Of a DNA stretch of 64,000 nucleotides, positions 34,521-43,137 are shown piece by piece; position 1 is the first letter of the stretch, and every line of letters begins with the position of its first letter. Origin of the DNA: an uncultured Verrucomicrobia subdivision 3 bacterium. GTDB lineage: Bacteria > Verrucomicrobiota > Verrucomicrobiia > Limisphaerales > UBA11358. The notes below the pieces were generated by a model. It saw nothing but the letters and a program-made list of their open reading frames with translations. It did not search any database and was not told the DNA's origin. A program made the position numbers and the translations under genes. The DNA lies in contig CAIXUZ010000001.1 of NCBI GenBank assembly GCA_903922735.1, positions 1-64,000 of the forward strand, given 5' to 3'.

Positions 34521-36050
34521 ATGAACCGGTTTCATTCCCTTCTCGCCGCCGTTTGGCTGCTGGCCGCCCTGCGGTGCGGTGCGGATGCGGCTTATGTGCC
34601 GGGCACCGCCGCGGCGCCGCCGCCTGCGCGGGAATTTCGCGGCGCGTGGATTGCCACCGTCGCCAACATTGACTGGCCGTCCAAGTCCGGCCTGCCGGTC
34701 GCGCAGCAAAAGGCGGAGCTCATTTCCCTGCTCGACCGCGCGGCGCAGTTGCATCTGAATGCCGTGTTATTCCAGGTGCGGCCGGTGGCCGATGCGCTCT
34801 ATGCTTCGCCGCTCGAACCCTGGTCGGAATATCTCACCGGCACCCAGGGCAAAATGCCGTCGCCTTTTTACGATCCGCTCGCCCTCGCGGTCGCCGAGGC
34901 GCACCAGCGTGGATTGGAACTCCACGCGTGGTTCAATCCATTCCGTGCCGGCCATCCCGACGCCAAATCGCCGCCCGCGCTGAATCACGTCACTCGAACC
35001 CATCCTGAGCTCATCCGGCGTTACGGCAAACAGATCTGGCTCGACCCCGGTGAACCCGAAGCCCGGGCCCGCGCGCTGGCCGCCGTGCTCGACGTGGTGA
35101 AGCGCTACAACGTGGATGGCATCGTGTTCGACGATTATTTCTATCCGTATCCGGAAAAAAACTGGTCCGGCGGCACCCTCGAATTTCCCGATGACGCGAG
35201 CTGGAAAAAACGTCGCCTTCCTTCGACGATTGAAATTCCCCGTGATGATTGGCGGCGCGACAACATCAATCAGTTCGTCCAGAAAGTGTCGCAGTCCATC
35301 CACGCCGCGAAACCGTGGGTGAAATTCGGCGTCAGCCCGTTCGGCATCTGGCGTCCGGGCGTTCCTTCGGGCATCAGCCCCAAGGCGCTCGACGCTTACG
35401 GCAAACTTTACGCCGACGCCCGGCTCTGGCTCGCCAGCGGCTGGGTGGATTATCTGGCACCCCAGCTTTATTGGCCCATTGCCCAGCGCGAGTTGAGTTT
35501 TACCGCGTTGTTGCCATGGTGGCGCCAGCAAAATCCCAAAGGCCGCCACGTCTGGGCCGGATTATACGATGCCAAATTTCCGGCGGATGAAATCACCCGC
35601 CAGATCCAGGCGGTTCGCACCCAGACCGGCAACGGCGGGGCCATCCATTATCACCTCCGCAGCGTGCTGGAAAATGCCGCGCTTACCGCGTCCACCCGCG
35701 CGCAATACGCCCAGCCCGCGCTGATCCCCGCCACCCCCTGGCTGGATTCCACGCCGCCGGAAAAACCCCGGCTGACCGCGACAGCGGAAAAGTATTCCGC
35801 CCGCGCCCGCTGGGAAAACGAAGGCGCAGAACCGGCGCAATGGTGGCTGCTGCAAGTGTTGACCGGGGGCAATTGGCGCACGGAAATTCTGCCCGCCGGC
35901 CAGACGGCCCGCCGCTTTGATAATTTTTTGCCCGAGGCGATTTCGCTGCGCGCGGTGGACCGGCTGGGAAACTTGAGCCCACCGGCGGTTTTGGTCCCGC
36001 GAAAATCTTCAACCCCGGACACCAGCAAGGGCGCGGCAAAATTGAAGTAG
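34521..36050 (+). CDS. Secreted glycosyl hydrolase-like family 10 (DUF187/PF02638) protein
   Basis: From ATG 34521: signal peptide (MNRFHSLLAAVWLLAALRCG), then the GHL10 barrel with REFRGAWIATVANIDWPSK, LNAVLFQVRPVADALY, LELHAWFNPFRAG, VDGIVFDDYFYPYP and WVKFGVSPFGIW; the Asp pair FDDYFYP is part of the active site in this family. After residue ~400 there is an Ig-like/fibronectin-like domain. Probably acts on cell-wall or other glycans outside the cell. The frame extends 22 codons further upstream, but that part is not signal-like. Confidence 0.85.
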   Translation: MNRFHSLLAAVWLLAALRCGADAAYVPGTAAAPPPAREFRGAWIATVANIDWPSKSGLPVAQQKAELISLLDRAAQLHLNAVLFQVRPVADALYASPLEPWSEYLTGTQGKMPSPFYDPLALAVAEAHQRGLELHAWFNPFRAGHPDAKSPPALNHVTRTHPELIRRYGKQIWLDPGEPEARARALAAVLDVVKRYNVDGIVFDDYFYPYPEKNWSGGTLEFPDDASWKKRRLPSTIEIPRDDWRRDNINQFVQKVSQSIHAAKPWVKFGVSPFGIWRPGVPSGISPKALDAYGKLYADARLWLASGWVDYLAPQLYWPIAQRELSFTALLPWWRQQNPKGRHVWAGLYDAKFPADEITRQIQAVRTQTGNGGAIHYHLRSVLENAALTASTRAQYAQPALIPATPWLDSTPPEKPRLTATAEKYSARARWENEGAEPAQWWLLQVLTGGNWRTEILPAGQTARRFDNFLPEAISLRAVDRLGNLSPPAVLVPRKSSTPDTSKGAAKLK

Positions 36051-36177
36051 GAGACGACGTGAGGAGTCGCTCACTAACGCATATCTTGCCAATTCGCCGC
36101 TGGTGGGACGATTACGTTCAAGCAAGGCAGCACCCCGCGAATGACGACGATCAAACCATTCGATTCTGGGGCCGGTC

Positions 36178-36217
36178 TCATGGAGTTATGAAAGCACCTC
36201 GTGAATTTCCATCAAGA
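36178..36217. repeat. Direct repeat, copy 1 of 2
   Basis: TCATGGAGTTATGAAAG...GTGAATTTCCATCAAG closely matches 38072-38111 in the same orientation. The two copies enclose the two secreted minus-strand genes; the second copy covers the start codon of the 37283-38074 gene. It could be a duplication scar or a shared regulatory segment. Confidence 0.6.
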
Positions 36218-36250
36218 ATTATCACCGGTCATTGACCTCAATATCACAGT

Positions 36251-37210
36251 TCATTTATCAACCAGTTTCAGACTCAAGTTGCGCACCTGCATGTCCACAT
36301 CGAACGTGCCGGGCAGTTCCCATCCCATGTTCATGCCGCCAATGTAATAGTCGGCAGGATTTCTCAAGCCGGGCAAAAATCCCCTCGCCCAAGCGAGCGT
36401 CAGTGCCTCATGCATCAGCGGCAATAAATCCTTATCGAGAGTGATCCATTGTCCGTCGTGGGCGCTGTCCGGAGTGAAAGTGCTGCCGGCAGGCGTGAAA
36501 ATGAATTTCTCCGTCCCGCCAGAAACCTTGGGGTTGAAATCCTTGGCCTTGTGTTCTTTCGGAATGCGGTCGCGGTTGTCATAAACGGGAAGGCCAAACC
36601 AGAGCATATCCCCAAATCCAGGCGACTGCGGTTTGCGGTTCTGCACGGTGAAAAAAATCTGGAAATGGGCGCAATGGACTGCCGGTGAATAGTCGCCCTG
36701 GTGGAGATTGCGCGAGCGCAACCGCCGCGCTTCAAGATGGAATCTGGCGGCGCGCAGTTTTTCGATGGGCGCCGGCGGGTTGAATTCCTGCTCGGCCAGA
36801 AGATGAACCCAAGGATCGCCCGCCTTGCGGGCGGTTGCGCCATATTCAACAAAACTATTCGCTGCCAGGGACAGGTCCGCCTGGGGCGTGCCCGGCTTGC
36901 CGAGGGTGACCGTTTTGGCGGCATTGCTGCAAATCAGAACGCCGCCGGAGATCTCACGAAGCGCAGCGGTGTCGAGCGGAAACTTGCTGCTCCATTGCGC
37001 CAAGCCCCAAACGGGCTTGGTTCCGGCATCAAAGCCTTGCATTTCACCGTTGGCTACATGTTGCCCCGGCTTGGGCTTCCATAGGATAAATCCTTGGTGA
37101 AAATGATTGTCCAGAATCAGCTCGCGTTCCGGTTTGAGATCAGCCGCCGCGGCGTTAAACCTGATGAGGCACAGCAGCAAGGCGGCATTGAAAATACAAA
37201 TTGGTTTCAT
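36251..37210 (-). CDS. Secreted protein of unknown function
   Basis: 319 residues with a signal peptide (MKPICIFNAALLLCLIRFNAAAA). The mature part is beta-rich, with a Trp/His-containing first stretch (DNHFHQGFILWKPKPG) and later DMLWFGLPVYDNRD and YYIGGMNMGWELPG. The strand pattern suggests a jelly-roll carbohydrate-binding or lyase-like fold, but I cannot name a family. Next to another secreted gene and lying between polysaccharide-related genes, it may belong to carbohydrate use. Confidence 0.65.
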   Translation of the reverse strand: MKPICIFNAALLLCLIRFNAAAADLKPERELILDNHFHQGFILWKPKPGQHVANGEMQGFDAGTKPVWGLAQWSSKFPLDTAALREISGGVLICSNAAKTVTLGKPGTPQADLSLAANSFVEYGATARKAGDPWVHLLAEQEFNPPAPIEKLRAARFHLEARRLRSRNLHQGDYSPAVHCAHFQIFFTVQNRKPQSPGFGDMLWFGLPVYDNRDRIPKEHKAKDFNPKVSGGTEKFIFTPAGSTFTPDSAHDGQWITLDKDLLPLMHEALTLAWARGFLPGLRNPADYYIGGMNMGWELPGTFDVDMQVRNLSLKLVDK

Positions 37211-37282
37211 AACGTGACATTGCCTGAGGTCCAGAACCCGGCGCGGCGGGATGATATGGCGGCAGTTTGATTGAGATTTCGG

Positions 37283-38074
37283 TCATTTCACCGGAGATTG
37301 TTTATGCCCGGTGAAGGTCTCAAGCCCCAAGATGGCCAGGCAGGTGGTTTCCACATTTGCATCGCCAATCTTCTTGCCGGTCCCATCGTAATTCGTCACC
37401 CAACCACCCGAGTCGTCTTGCATTGTCAGCAACCTGGCTAACACGCTTGGCGGCGGTTCAGCCGGCGGCGATAAATGCCTCGCGGCCAGCAGAGCAAGAC
37501 CGAGCTTGTAAGTGGAATAACTTTGGTCGTGCCTGGCCGCTGCATCCATGAATCCCCTGCCGTCCCACATTCGCATGGCTGCTTCCCAATGCTGCCGTGC
37601 GGCCGATGGGTCTTTTTCCGTGAGGCAGGCCAGAAACAGCAGGTCGGCATATTTTTCCCAGCCTTCAAATAATCGGCTCGTCGCCACCTCTGTGCGGATG
37701 ACTTTTTTCCCGACCCGGCGCACATCTTTCAGTTGATGGTGACTAAAGGGCAGGGGTTCGGCTGATTCCCCAAATACCGCTTGAATCCTGCCCGACTTGT
37801 AAACTCCCTCCCGGTGGATGGCCGCCATGATCGTCCGGGCGATTTTTGGATGACTGACGGCCAGCACCTTTGCGGCCAGATAGTTGTCATGAAACAGCCA
37901 ATAGACGTTCGCACCGTGATATTCAGGCAACAGACCCATGTCGGAATCCAGAAGGTTCACCAAAAATGTCCGTCCGCTTTGAGGTGAATCAAGAGTTTCA
38001 GAGCCGGTCCATCCGTTTGGGGCAACCATAAATAGAGCCAGAATCACGGCGACTATGGTGCGTTGCCAAATCAT
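37283..38074 (-). CDS. Secreted alpha/alpha-toroid-like protein
   Basis: 263 residues; signal peptide MIWQRTIVAVILALFMVAPN. Helical pairs follow (GANVYWLFHDNYLAAKVL, YADLLFLACLTEKDP), and a QW-like end, LLTMQDDSGGWVTNYD ... VETTCLAILGL, as in (alpha/alpha)6 toroids such as pectate lyase or terpenoid-cyclase-like domains. Catalytic residues are not clear. Direct repeats flank this gene and its neighbour. Confidence 0.6.
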   Translation of the reverse strand: MIWQRTIVAVILALFMVAPNGWTGSETLDSPQSGRTFLVNLLDSDMGLLPEYHGANVYWLFHDNYLAAKVLAVSHPKIARTIMAAIHREGVYKSGRIQAVFGESAEPLPFSHHQLKDVRRVGKKVIRTEVATSRLFEGWEKYADLLFLACLTEKDPSAARQHWEAAMRMWDGRGFMDAAARHDQSYSTYKLGLALLAARHLSPPAEPPPSVLARLLTMQDDSGGWVTNYDGTGKKIGDANVETTCLAILGLETFTGHKQSPVK

Positions 38075-38111
38075 GGAGTCATGAAAGCGGGATTGTGAAT
38101 TTCCATCAAGG
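38072..38111. repeat. Direct repeat, copy 2 of 2
   Basis: Second copy of the 36178-36217 repeat, 1894 bp away in the same orientation. It includes the start codon of the toroid-like gene on the minus strand, so the repeat corresponds to that gene's 5' leader. Confidence 0.6.
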
Positions 38112-38173
38112 GTTATTCTCGCAACAAAATGTCAAAATCTAAAAAACCTCCATGCTGCTGCCAGTCAGAAAAA

Positions 38174-39325
38174 TCACGGCAGCGACTCGAAAAACCGGAC
38201 AAGCAAATCCTTCCCGCGCTCCAGTTCCGCCAGTGAAATCCATTCATCCGCCGTGTGCGCCTGCGCGATGTCGCCGGGGCCGAACACCACGCTCGGAATC
38301 CCGCCCGCCGCCAGCACCGCCGCGTCGCAAAAATAATCCACGCCCACCGGCCGCGTCTGTTTTGCCGCGCCCAGGAATTGCCGCACCAGCGGCAGCTTCG
38401 CATCCGTTTCCAGCGGCAGACACGGCGCGTGCTTGGTGCTGGAAAGTTTCGCCGAAAGTTTTTTGGCCCGCAGCAGCGCGGTGATTTCGCGGCGGACGGA
38501 AGCTTCTGATTCTCCCGGCAGCGTGCGCCGGTCAATTTCAATCACGCAGCGGTCCGGCACGATGTTCGGCTGGGTGCCGCCGGAAATTTTCCCCGTGTTC
38601 ACCGTGCCTGCGCCGAGCAGCTTGTGCTTTCGCCGCCGCAACTGCGCCGCGTAATCCGTCTCCAGCGCATCAACAATCCGGGCCATCTCGTGGACCGCAT
38701 TTTTGCCGAGGTGCGGCGTCGCCCCGTGCGCCGCGCGACCGCGCGTTTCGAGCTGAATCCACAGGCTGCCCTTGTGCGCCGTGACGACTTGCAGCTTCGT
38801 CGGTTCGCCCACGATGGCGAGGTCCGCCTTGAAACCGCTGGCCGCCAGTGCGCGGGAACCGGCCTGCGCGTTCTCCTCATCAATCAATCCGGCAAAGACG
38901 ATTTCCGTTTCCTGCGGTCTTGATTTGGCGGTGGCCAGTTCGCACAACGCGCCCAGCATGGCGGCGACGGAGCCTTTCGTGTCGCACGCGCCGCGCCCGT
39001 AAAGCCGGCCGTTTTTGCGCTGCGGAATGAATTTCGTTCCCTCCGCGCCGACGGTGTCTAAGTGCGGCGCCAGCAGGATGGTTTGCCGGATTTTGTTTCG
39101 CGGCCGTAACCGGGCAATGACATTGGCGCGGCTTGGTGTTTTATGGTGGCTGTCCGCAAGGACAACTTTTTGGAATTCCACTTCCAGTCCGGCGCGGGCG
39201 GCGGTCGCCGCCAGAAAATCCGCCACCTGCCGTTCGCCCGCGAGCGGATGGCGCGGCGGCAGAAATGCGGGATTCACGCTGGGCAGCGCAATGAGTTCGG
39301 CCAGAAGTTTTTCTGTGCGCGTCAT
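38174..39325 (-). CDS. M20-family metallopeptidase / deacylase (ArgE/DapE-like)
   Basis: 383 residues. Metal and catalytic positions of the M20 family are visible: LLAPHLDTVG, GRGACDTKGSVAAM, LIDEENAQAGS (general base Glu), and IVGEPTKL; the dimerisation domain follows (GRAAHGATPHLG), and the last metal His is in AQAHTADEW. Probably removes an acyl group in amino-acid metabolism (acetylornithine or succinyl-diaminopimelate type). The substrate cannot be chosen from sequence, and there is no arg or dap neighbour. Confidence 0.88.
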   Translation of the reverse strand: MTRTEKLLAELIALPSVNPAFLPPRHPLAGERQVADFLAATAARAGLEVEFQKVVLADSHHKTPSRANVIARLRPRNKIRQTILLAPHLDTVGAEGTKFIPQRKNGRLYGRGACDTKGSVAAMLGALCELATAKSRPQETEIVFAGLIDEENAQAGSRALAASGFKADLAIVGEPTKLQVVTAHKGSLWIQLETRGRAAHGATPHLGKNAVHEMARIVDALETDYAAQLRRRKHKLLGAGTVNTGKISGGTQPNIVPDRCVIEIDRRTLPGESEASVRREITALLRAKKLSAKLSSTKHAPCLPLETDAKLPLVRQFLGAAKQTRPVGVDYFCDAAVLAAGGIPSVVFGPGDIAQAHTADEWISLAELERGKDLLVRFFESLP

Positions 39326-39392
39326 GCAGCGGCAGCTTAATCGGCATCAGCTCGGGTGTCGAGGCTGGGTCGAATTGTGCAATGGGCCAATT

Positions 39393-39420
39393 TGGTGGAG
39401 CGAGCATCCTCGCGAGCCGC
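39393..39420. repeat. Dispersed repeat (TGGTGGAGCGAGCATCCTCG), copy 1
   Basis: The bases TGGTGG.GCG.GC.TCCTCGCGAGCCG occur here and at 56361-56387. Here the ends GGAGCG and CGCTCC can pair. Each copy lies directly beyond the 3' end of, or between, minus-strand genes. It is probably a short dispersed palindrome. Confidence 0.5.
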
Positions 39421-39546
39421 TCCTGGCGGTGGGTTGCCTCCCGCTGCGAGGAAAATCCGGCGCCGCGCGACCGGCTCCACCTCACCCGCAGGGTTCGCCG
39501 GCCTTTTTTGCCATGCGCCGGTATTAAGGCAACCGCAAGCCTGGCG

Positions 39547-41655
39547 TCATTTGACCCCAATCCGCTTCAAGAATGGCGCGATGGAACGTGGGCGGCCCAG
39601 AAACTTTTCGATGGATTCGTTCACATCCCGCGAGTCGCCGACTTCGTAGATTTCCTTCCGCAGTTTCATACCGGTGGCGATGTCGAGGTGGCCCTCGCGC
39701 GATTTTTCAAACACGGTGTCCATGTCCGCCGCAATCGCATCAGCCCACGCATAGCCGTAATAGCCGCCGCCGTAGCCGATAATGTGCCCGAAATATGCGA
39801 TGAACGCCGTGTCCGGCATCATCGGCAGGAAAACCTCGCCGAGCTTCTGGTTCGAGAGCGCGAGCGTGTTGGTGGCGTTCGCCGTGTTGATTTGCGTGTG
39901 CAGCGTCAAATCCATGAGCGCGAAGGAAAGTTGCCGGCGATAGCGCGTGCCTTCGGTGGCGAGTCGCGCGGCCTTTAGCTGGGCGAGGATGTCCGCCGGA
40001 ATTTTCTTGGACGGATCGCGGTAGTCGGCGGCGAAGGTGTCAAGAATAGTCTTATCCCATGGCCAGTTTTCCAGCATCTGCGACGGCGCTTCGACAAAAT
40101 CCTGCGGCACGCTGGTGCCGGCAAAGCGGGAGTATTTGGCGCGGGTCAGGATGGTGTGCATGGCGTGGCCGAATTCGTGGAAGATGGTTTCCACTTCATC
40201 ATGCGAGAGCAGCGACGGTTTGTCCGGCTGCGGCGGCGGGAAGTTGCAGACCAGCGCGCAGACGGGGCGCTGATAGTTGCCGTCCGGCAGCCGCTTGCCG
40301 TCAATGATGCCGAATTGCGCGAAGTGGTTGTATTTGCCTTCGCGCGGGAACATGTCGAGGTAGAACAATCCCAGCGGCTCGCCGGTTTTCGCATCGCTGA
40401 CGGAGTAAAGCTGGAGGTCGCCGATCCATTTGTAAGGCGGTTCCAGGCGCTCAAACTTCAGCCCGAAGATGTGCTGGTAAATCGTGAACATCCCGTCCAG
40501 CACGCGCTGGAACGGGAAATAGACGCGCAACTGCTCGGCGTCCACGTTGTATTTCTGTTTCTTTAGCTCATTGGAAAAATAGCGCCAGTCCCAGATGTTG
40601 ATTTGGGCATTGGGGTCGCCGGTCTGTGCGATTTTCAATTGCCGGAACTGTTCCAGTTCGGCGGCGAATTTCGGCTGCAAGCCGGTCTTCAAATCCTGGA
40701 GGAACTTGATGGCGGTGGCGGCGTTCTTAGTCATCTTCACTTCCGTGGTCAGATCCGCGTAGTTCGGGTAGCCCAGCTTTTTGGCGATGCGGTCGCGCAG
40801 GCTGAGAATTTTTTCCAGCAACGGCAGGTTGGCGGCGCGCGCCAGATTGTCGCGCTCGGCGAGAAATTTCTTGCGCGTGGCCTCGATGCTGCAATTGTCC
40901 ATCACGCTCAGCGTGTGCCAGGTGACGTTGGCTTTGACGGTGTATTCATCTTCGCCCGTCTTGATCTGGCTGAGAAAATCGTCCGGCACGCCGGCCAGTT
41001 CAGCCTTGGTGAACTTGATGGATTTTTCCGCCTTGGTGACGTTGTTTTGAAAATCGGTTTCAAGCGCGGTGAGTTCCTTGCGCATTTTTTCCACCTCGTC
41101 GCGCTGCGCTGGCGGCAGTTCCAATCCGGCGCGGCGATAATCGCGCAGTGTCTGGTCAAAAAGTTTTTTATCCTCGCCGGTCAACTTTGGGTTCTTGGCC
41201 GCAAAACTTTTCAACGCGTGGTAAACATCTTCACGGTAATCCACGCCGACGGCCCAGGCGGAAAGTTTCTTGCTGGCCTCGGTGGCGGCATCGCGCACGG
41301 CCGCGTTGGTGCTGGTCTGCTCAATCAACCCCAGCCGTCCGCTGGTCCGCCCGACCTGAAATAAAAAATCGTCCAGCGCAGCAATTGTATTGGCAAACGT
41401 CGCCTCGGCTGGCGTCACCTTGCCGATGCGGTCGAGCGCGGCATTGCCGGCGGTGATGGTTTTTTCCGCCGTCGCCGCGACCTGTTCCGGCGTCGTCTCA
41501 AATTCCGGCAGCGTGATGATGGAGTGATATTTCGCGGCGCGGGCCTGGAATGCGCGAAGCGGATCGGCGGCATCGTTGCCGCAATTGTTTTTTACGATAG
41601 CGCAGCCCGCCAGCGCCATGAGCGCGGCGGGAAGCAGTAGAATGGTCCAACGCAT
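39547..41655 (-). CDS. M3-family oligopeptidase, lipoprotein
   Basis: 702 residues from ATG 41655. The start MRWTILLLPAALMALAGCAI has a lipobox, so the enzyme should be attached to the envelope rather than cytoplasmic, unlike most M3 peptidases. The helical N-domain is followed by the zinc site FHEFGHAMH (HExGH) and a distal stretch YGYAWADAIAADM that completes the pocket. It should degrade short peptides. The open frame extends far upstream (to 42417), but that is antisense to the DegT gene and lacks a start context. Confidence 0.9.
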   Translation of the reverse strand: MRWTILLLPAALMALAGCAIVKNNCGNDAADPLRAFQARAAKYHSIITLPEFETTPEQVAATAEKTITAGNAALDRIGKVTPAEATFANTIAALDDFLFQVGRTSGRLGLIEQTSTNAAVRDAATEASKKLSAWAVGVDYREDVYHALKSFAAKNPKLTGEDKKLFDQTLRDYRRAGLELPPAQRDEVEKMRKELTALETDFQNNVTKAEKSIKFTKAELAGVPDDFLSQIKTGEDEYTVKANVTWHTLSVMDNCSIEATRKKFLAERDNLARAANLPLLEKILSLRDRIAKKLGYPNYADLTTEVKMTKNAATAIKFLQDLKTGLQPKFAAELEQFRQLKIAQTGDPNAQINIWDWRYFSNELKKQKYNVDAEQLRVYFPFQRVLDGMFTIYQHIFGLKFERLEPPYKWIGDLQLYSVSDAKTGEPLGLFYLDMFPREGKYNHFAQFGIIDGKRLPDGNYQRPVCALVCNFPPPQPDKPSLLSHDEVETIFHEFGHAMHTILTRAKYSRFAGTSVPQDFVEAPSQMLENWPWDKTILDTFAADYRDPSKKIPADILAQLKAARLATEGTRYRRQLSFALMDLTLHTQINTANATNTLALSNQKLGEVFLPMMPDTAFIAYFGHIIGYGGGYYGYAWADAIAADMDTVFEKSREGHLDIATGMKLRKEIYEVGDSRDVNESIEKFLGRPRSIAPFLKRIGVK

Positions 41656-41745
41656 ATCGGCGCAAGCTACCGCTGCCCGCGCGACATTCAAGCGGAATTG
41701 ACGTTTGATATTTCCAAAACCGGCCGTCATGGATAAATTATTCAG

Positions 41746-42855
41746 ATGTCTGAACCCGTCCCTTACCTCGACTTGCGCGCCCAGTTGAAACCGTTGCGCG
41801 CGGAACTTGACGCCGCCATCGCCCGCACCCTCGACAACTGCTCCTTCTGCCTCGGCCCCGATGTGGCGCAGTTTGAAAAAGATTTCGCCGTGTTTTGCGG
41901 CGCGCAGCACGCGCTCGGCTTCAACAGCGGCACTTCCGCGCTGCACGTCGCCATGCGTCTGCTCAACGTCGGCCCCGGCGACGAGGTCATCACCACGCCC
42001 TACACGTTCATCGCCACGAGCTGGGCGATTTCCTATTGCGGCGCCAAACCGGTCTATGTGGACATTGACGAGGCGACCTTCAATCTCGACCCGCAGCGGA
42101 TCGAACGCGCCATCACGCCGCGCACCAAGGCGGTTTTGCCCGTGCATCTTTACGGCCAGTCGTTTGACGTGGACGCGATTACCGCCATCTGCAAGAAACA
42201 TAAACTGCCGTTTGTCGAAGACGCCGCGCAAGCGCACGGCGCGAAATACCGGGGCAAAAGCATCGGCACGTTCGGCGCGGTTTCCTGTTTCAGTTTTTAT
42301 CCGGCAAAAAATCTGGGCGCGTGCGGCGAAGGCGGCGCGCTGGTGACGAACGATGCGGCGCTCGCCGCCCGCGCGAAATCGCTGCGCGAACACGGTTCCA
42401 CCGTGCGCTATCATCACGACGAAGTCGGCTATAATTACCGGCTCGAAGGCATTCAGGGCGCGGTGCTGGGCGTGAAGCTAAAGCATCTGGGCCAATGGAC
42501 GCGCGAGCGCCAGCGGGTCGCCGCTCGCTACGCGGAATTACTGGCGGACACGCCGCTGCAACTGCCGGCTGTGACGCCCGGCAGCGAAAGCGCGTGGCAT
42601 CTTTACACCGTGCGATCATCGCGCCGCGACGAGTTGAAAAAGCATCTCGATGCGAATGGCATCGGCAACGCGGTGCATTATCCCATGCCGCTGCACTTGC
42701 AAAAGGCCTACGCGCATCTGGGTCACCAGCCGGGCGATTTCCCGGTGGCGGAAAAGGCGAGCCGCGAGGTTTTGAGCCTGCCGATGTTCCCGGAATTGAC
42801 CGACGCGCAAATCCAGCGCGTGGCGGACGTGGTCAAAGGCTTTTTCGGACAATAA
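41746..42855 (+). CDS. DegT/DnrJ/EryC1/StrS-family sugar aminotransferase
   Basis: 369 residues, full family length. The opening VPYLDLRAQL, then FNSGTSALHVAMRLL, the PLP-binding region VEDAAQAHGA, and SFYPAKNLGACGEGG with the Schiff-base lysine are all present, as is YRLEGIQGAVL. It transfers an amino group to a keto-sugar nucleotide, probably for surface polysaccharide. It is divergent from the M3 peptidase gene, 90 bp apart. Exact sugar unknown. Confidence 0.92.
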   Translation: MSEPVPYLDLRAQLKPLRAELDAAIARTLDNCSFCLGPDVAQFEKDFAVFCGAQHALGFNSGTSALHVAMRLLNVGPGDEVITTPYTFIATSWAISYCGAKPVYVDIDEATFNLDPQRIERAITPRTKAVLPVHLYGQSFDVDAITAICKKHKLPFVEDAAQAHGAKYRGKSIGTFGAVSCFSFYPAKNLGACGEGGALVTNDAALAARAKSLREHGSTVRYHHDEVGYNYRLEGIQGAVLGVKLKHLGQWTRERQRVAARYAELLADTPLQLPAVTPGSESAWHLYTVRSSRRDELKKHLDANGIGNAVHYPMPLHLQKAYAHLGHQPGDFPVAEKASREVLSLPMFPELTDAQIQRVADVVKGFFGQ

Positions 42856-42861
42856 GTCCGT

Positions 42862-43041
42862 TCAGTCCGCTGAGACTTCTACGCCGACGATTTCGCCGGC
42901 CTTGCATTCCGCACGAATTTCAAGCGGACGGCAGCAGATCTCGCAGTCCGTCGTGAACGATTGATGTCGGACACTGGTGTCCACAACCACGTCGAACGAC
43001 TGGCCGCAAAACGGACATTGGATGGTGACGAATTCTTCCAC
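42862..43041 (-). CDS. CPXCG-motif cysteine-rich small protein
   Basis: 59 residues from GTG 43041. The sequence EEFVTIQCPFCGQSFDVVVD starts with the CPxCG knuckle and continues with CEICCRPLEI, making a rubredoxin-like zinc knuckle, as in PF14255. Members are small and of unknown function. It lies convergent to the DegT gene (6-bp gap) and divergent from cimA. Confidence 0.8.
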   Translation of the reverse strand: MEEFVTIQCPFCGQSFDVVVDTSVRHQSFTTDCEICCRPLEIRAECKAGEIVGVEVSAD

Positions 43042-43137
43042 TCGGCCAACCTAAGCGCATTCCGCCAAAGCGCAAATTCCAGATTTGCCACTTCCGCCGG
43101 ATTCAGAGATAGTATGCATCCGTTTTTACGGCCAATT

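Noticed and set aside
41656-42417. The 5' extension of the M3 peptidase frame
   Set aside because: It is antisense to the DegT aminotransferase, and a lipoprotein signal with ATG begins at 41655.
42879-43091. 70-aa ORF starting at 43091 on the minus strand
   Set aside because: The neighbouring frame encodes the CPXCG protein with conserved cysteines; this one is its shadow.
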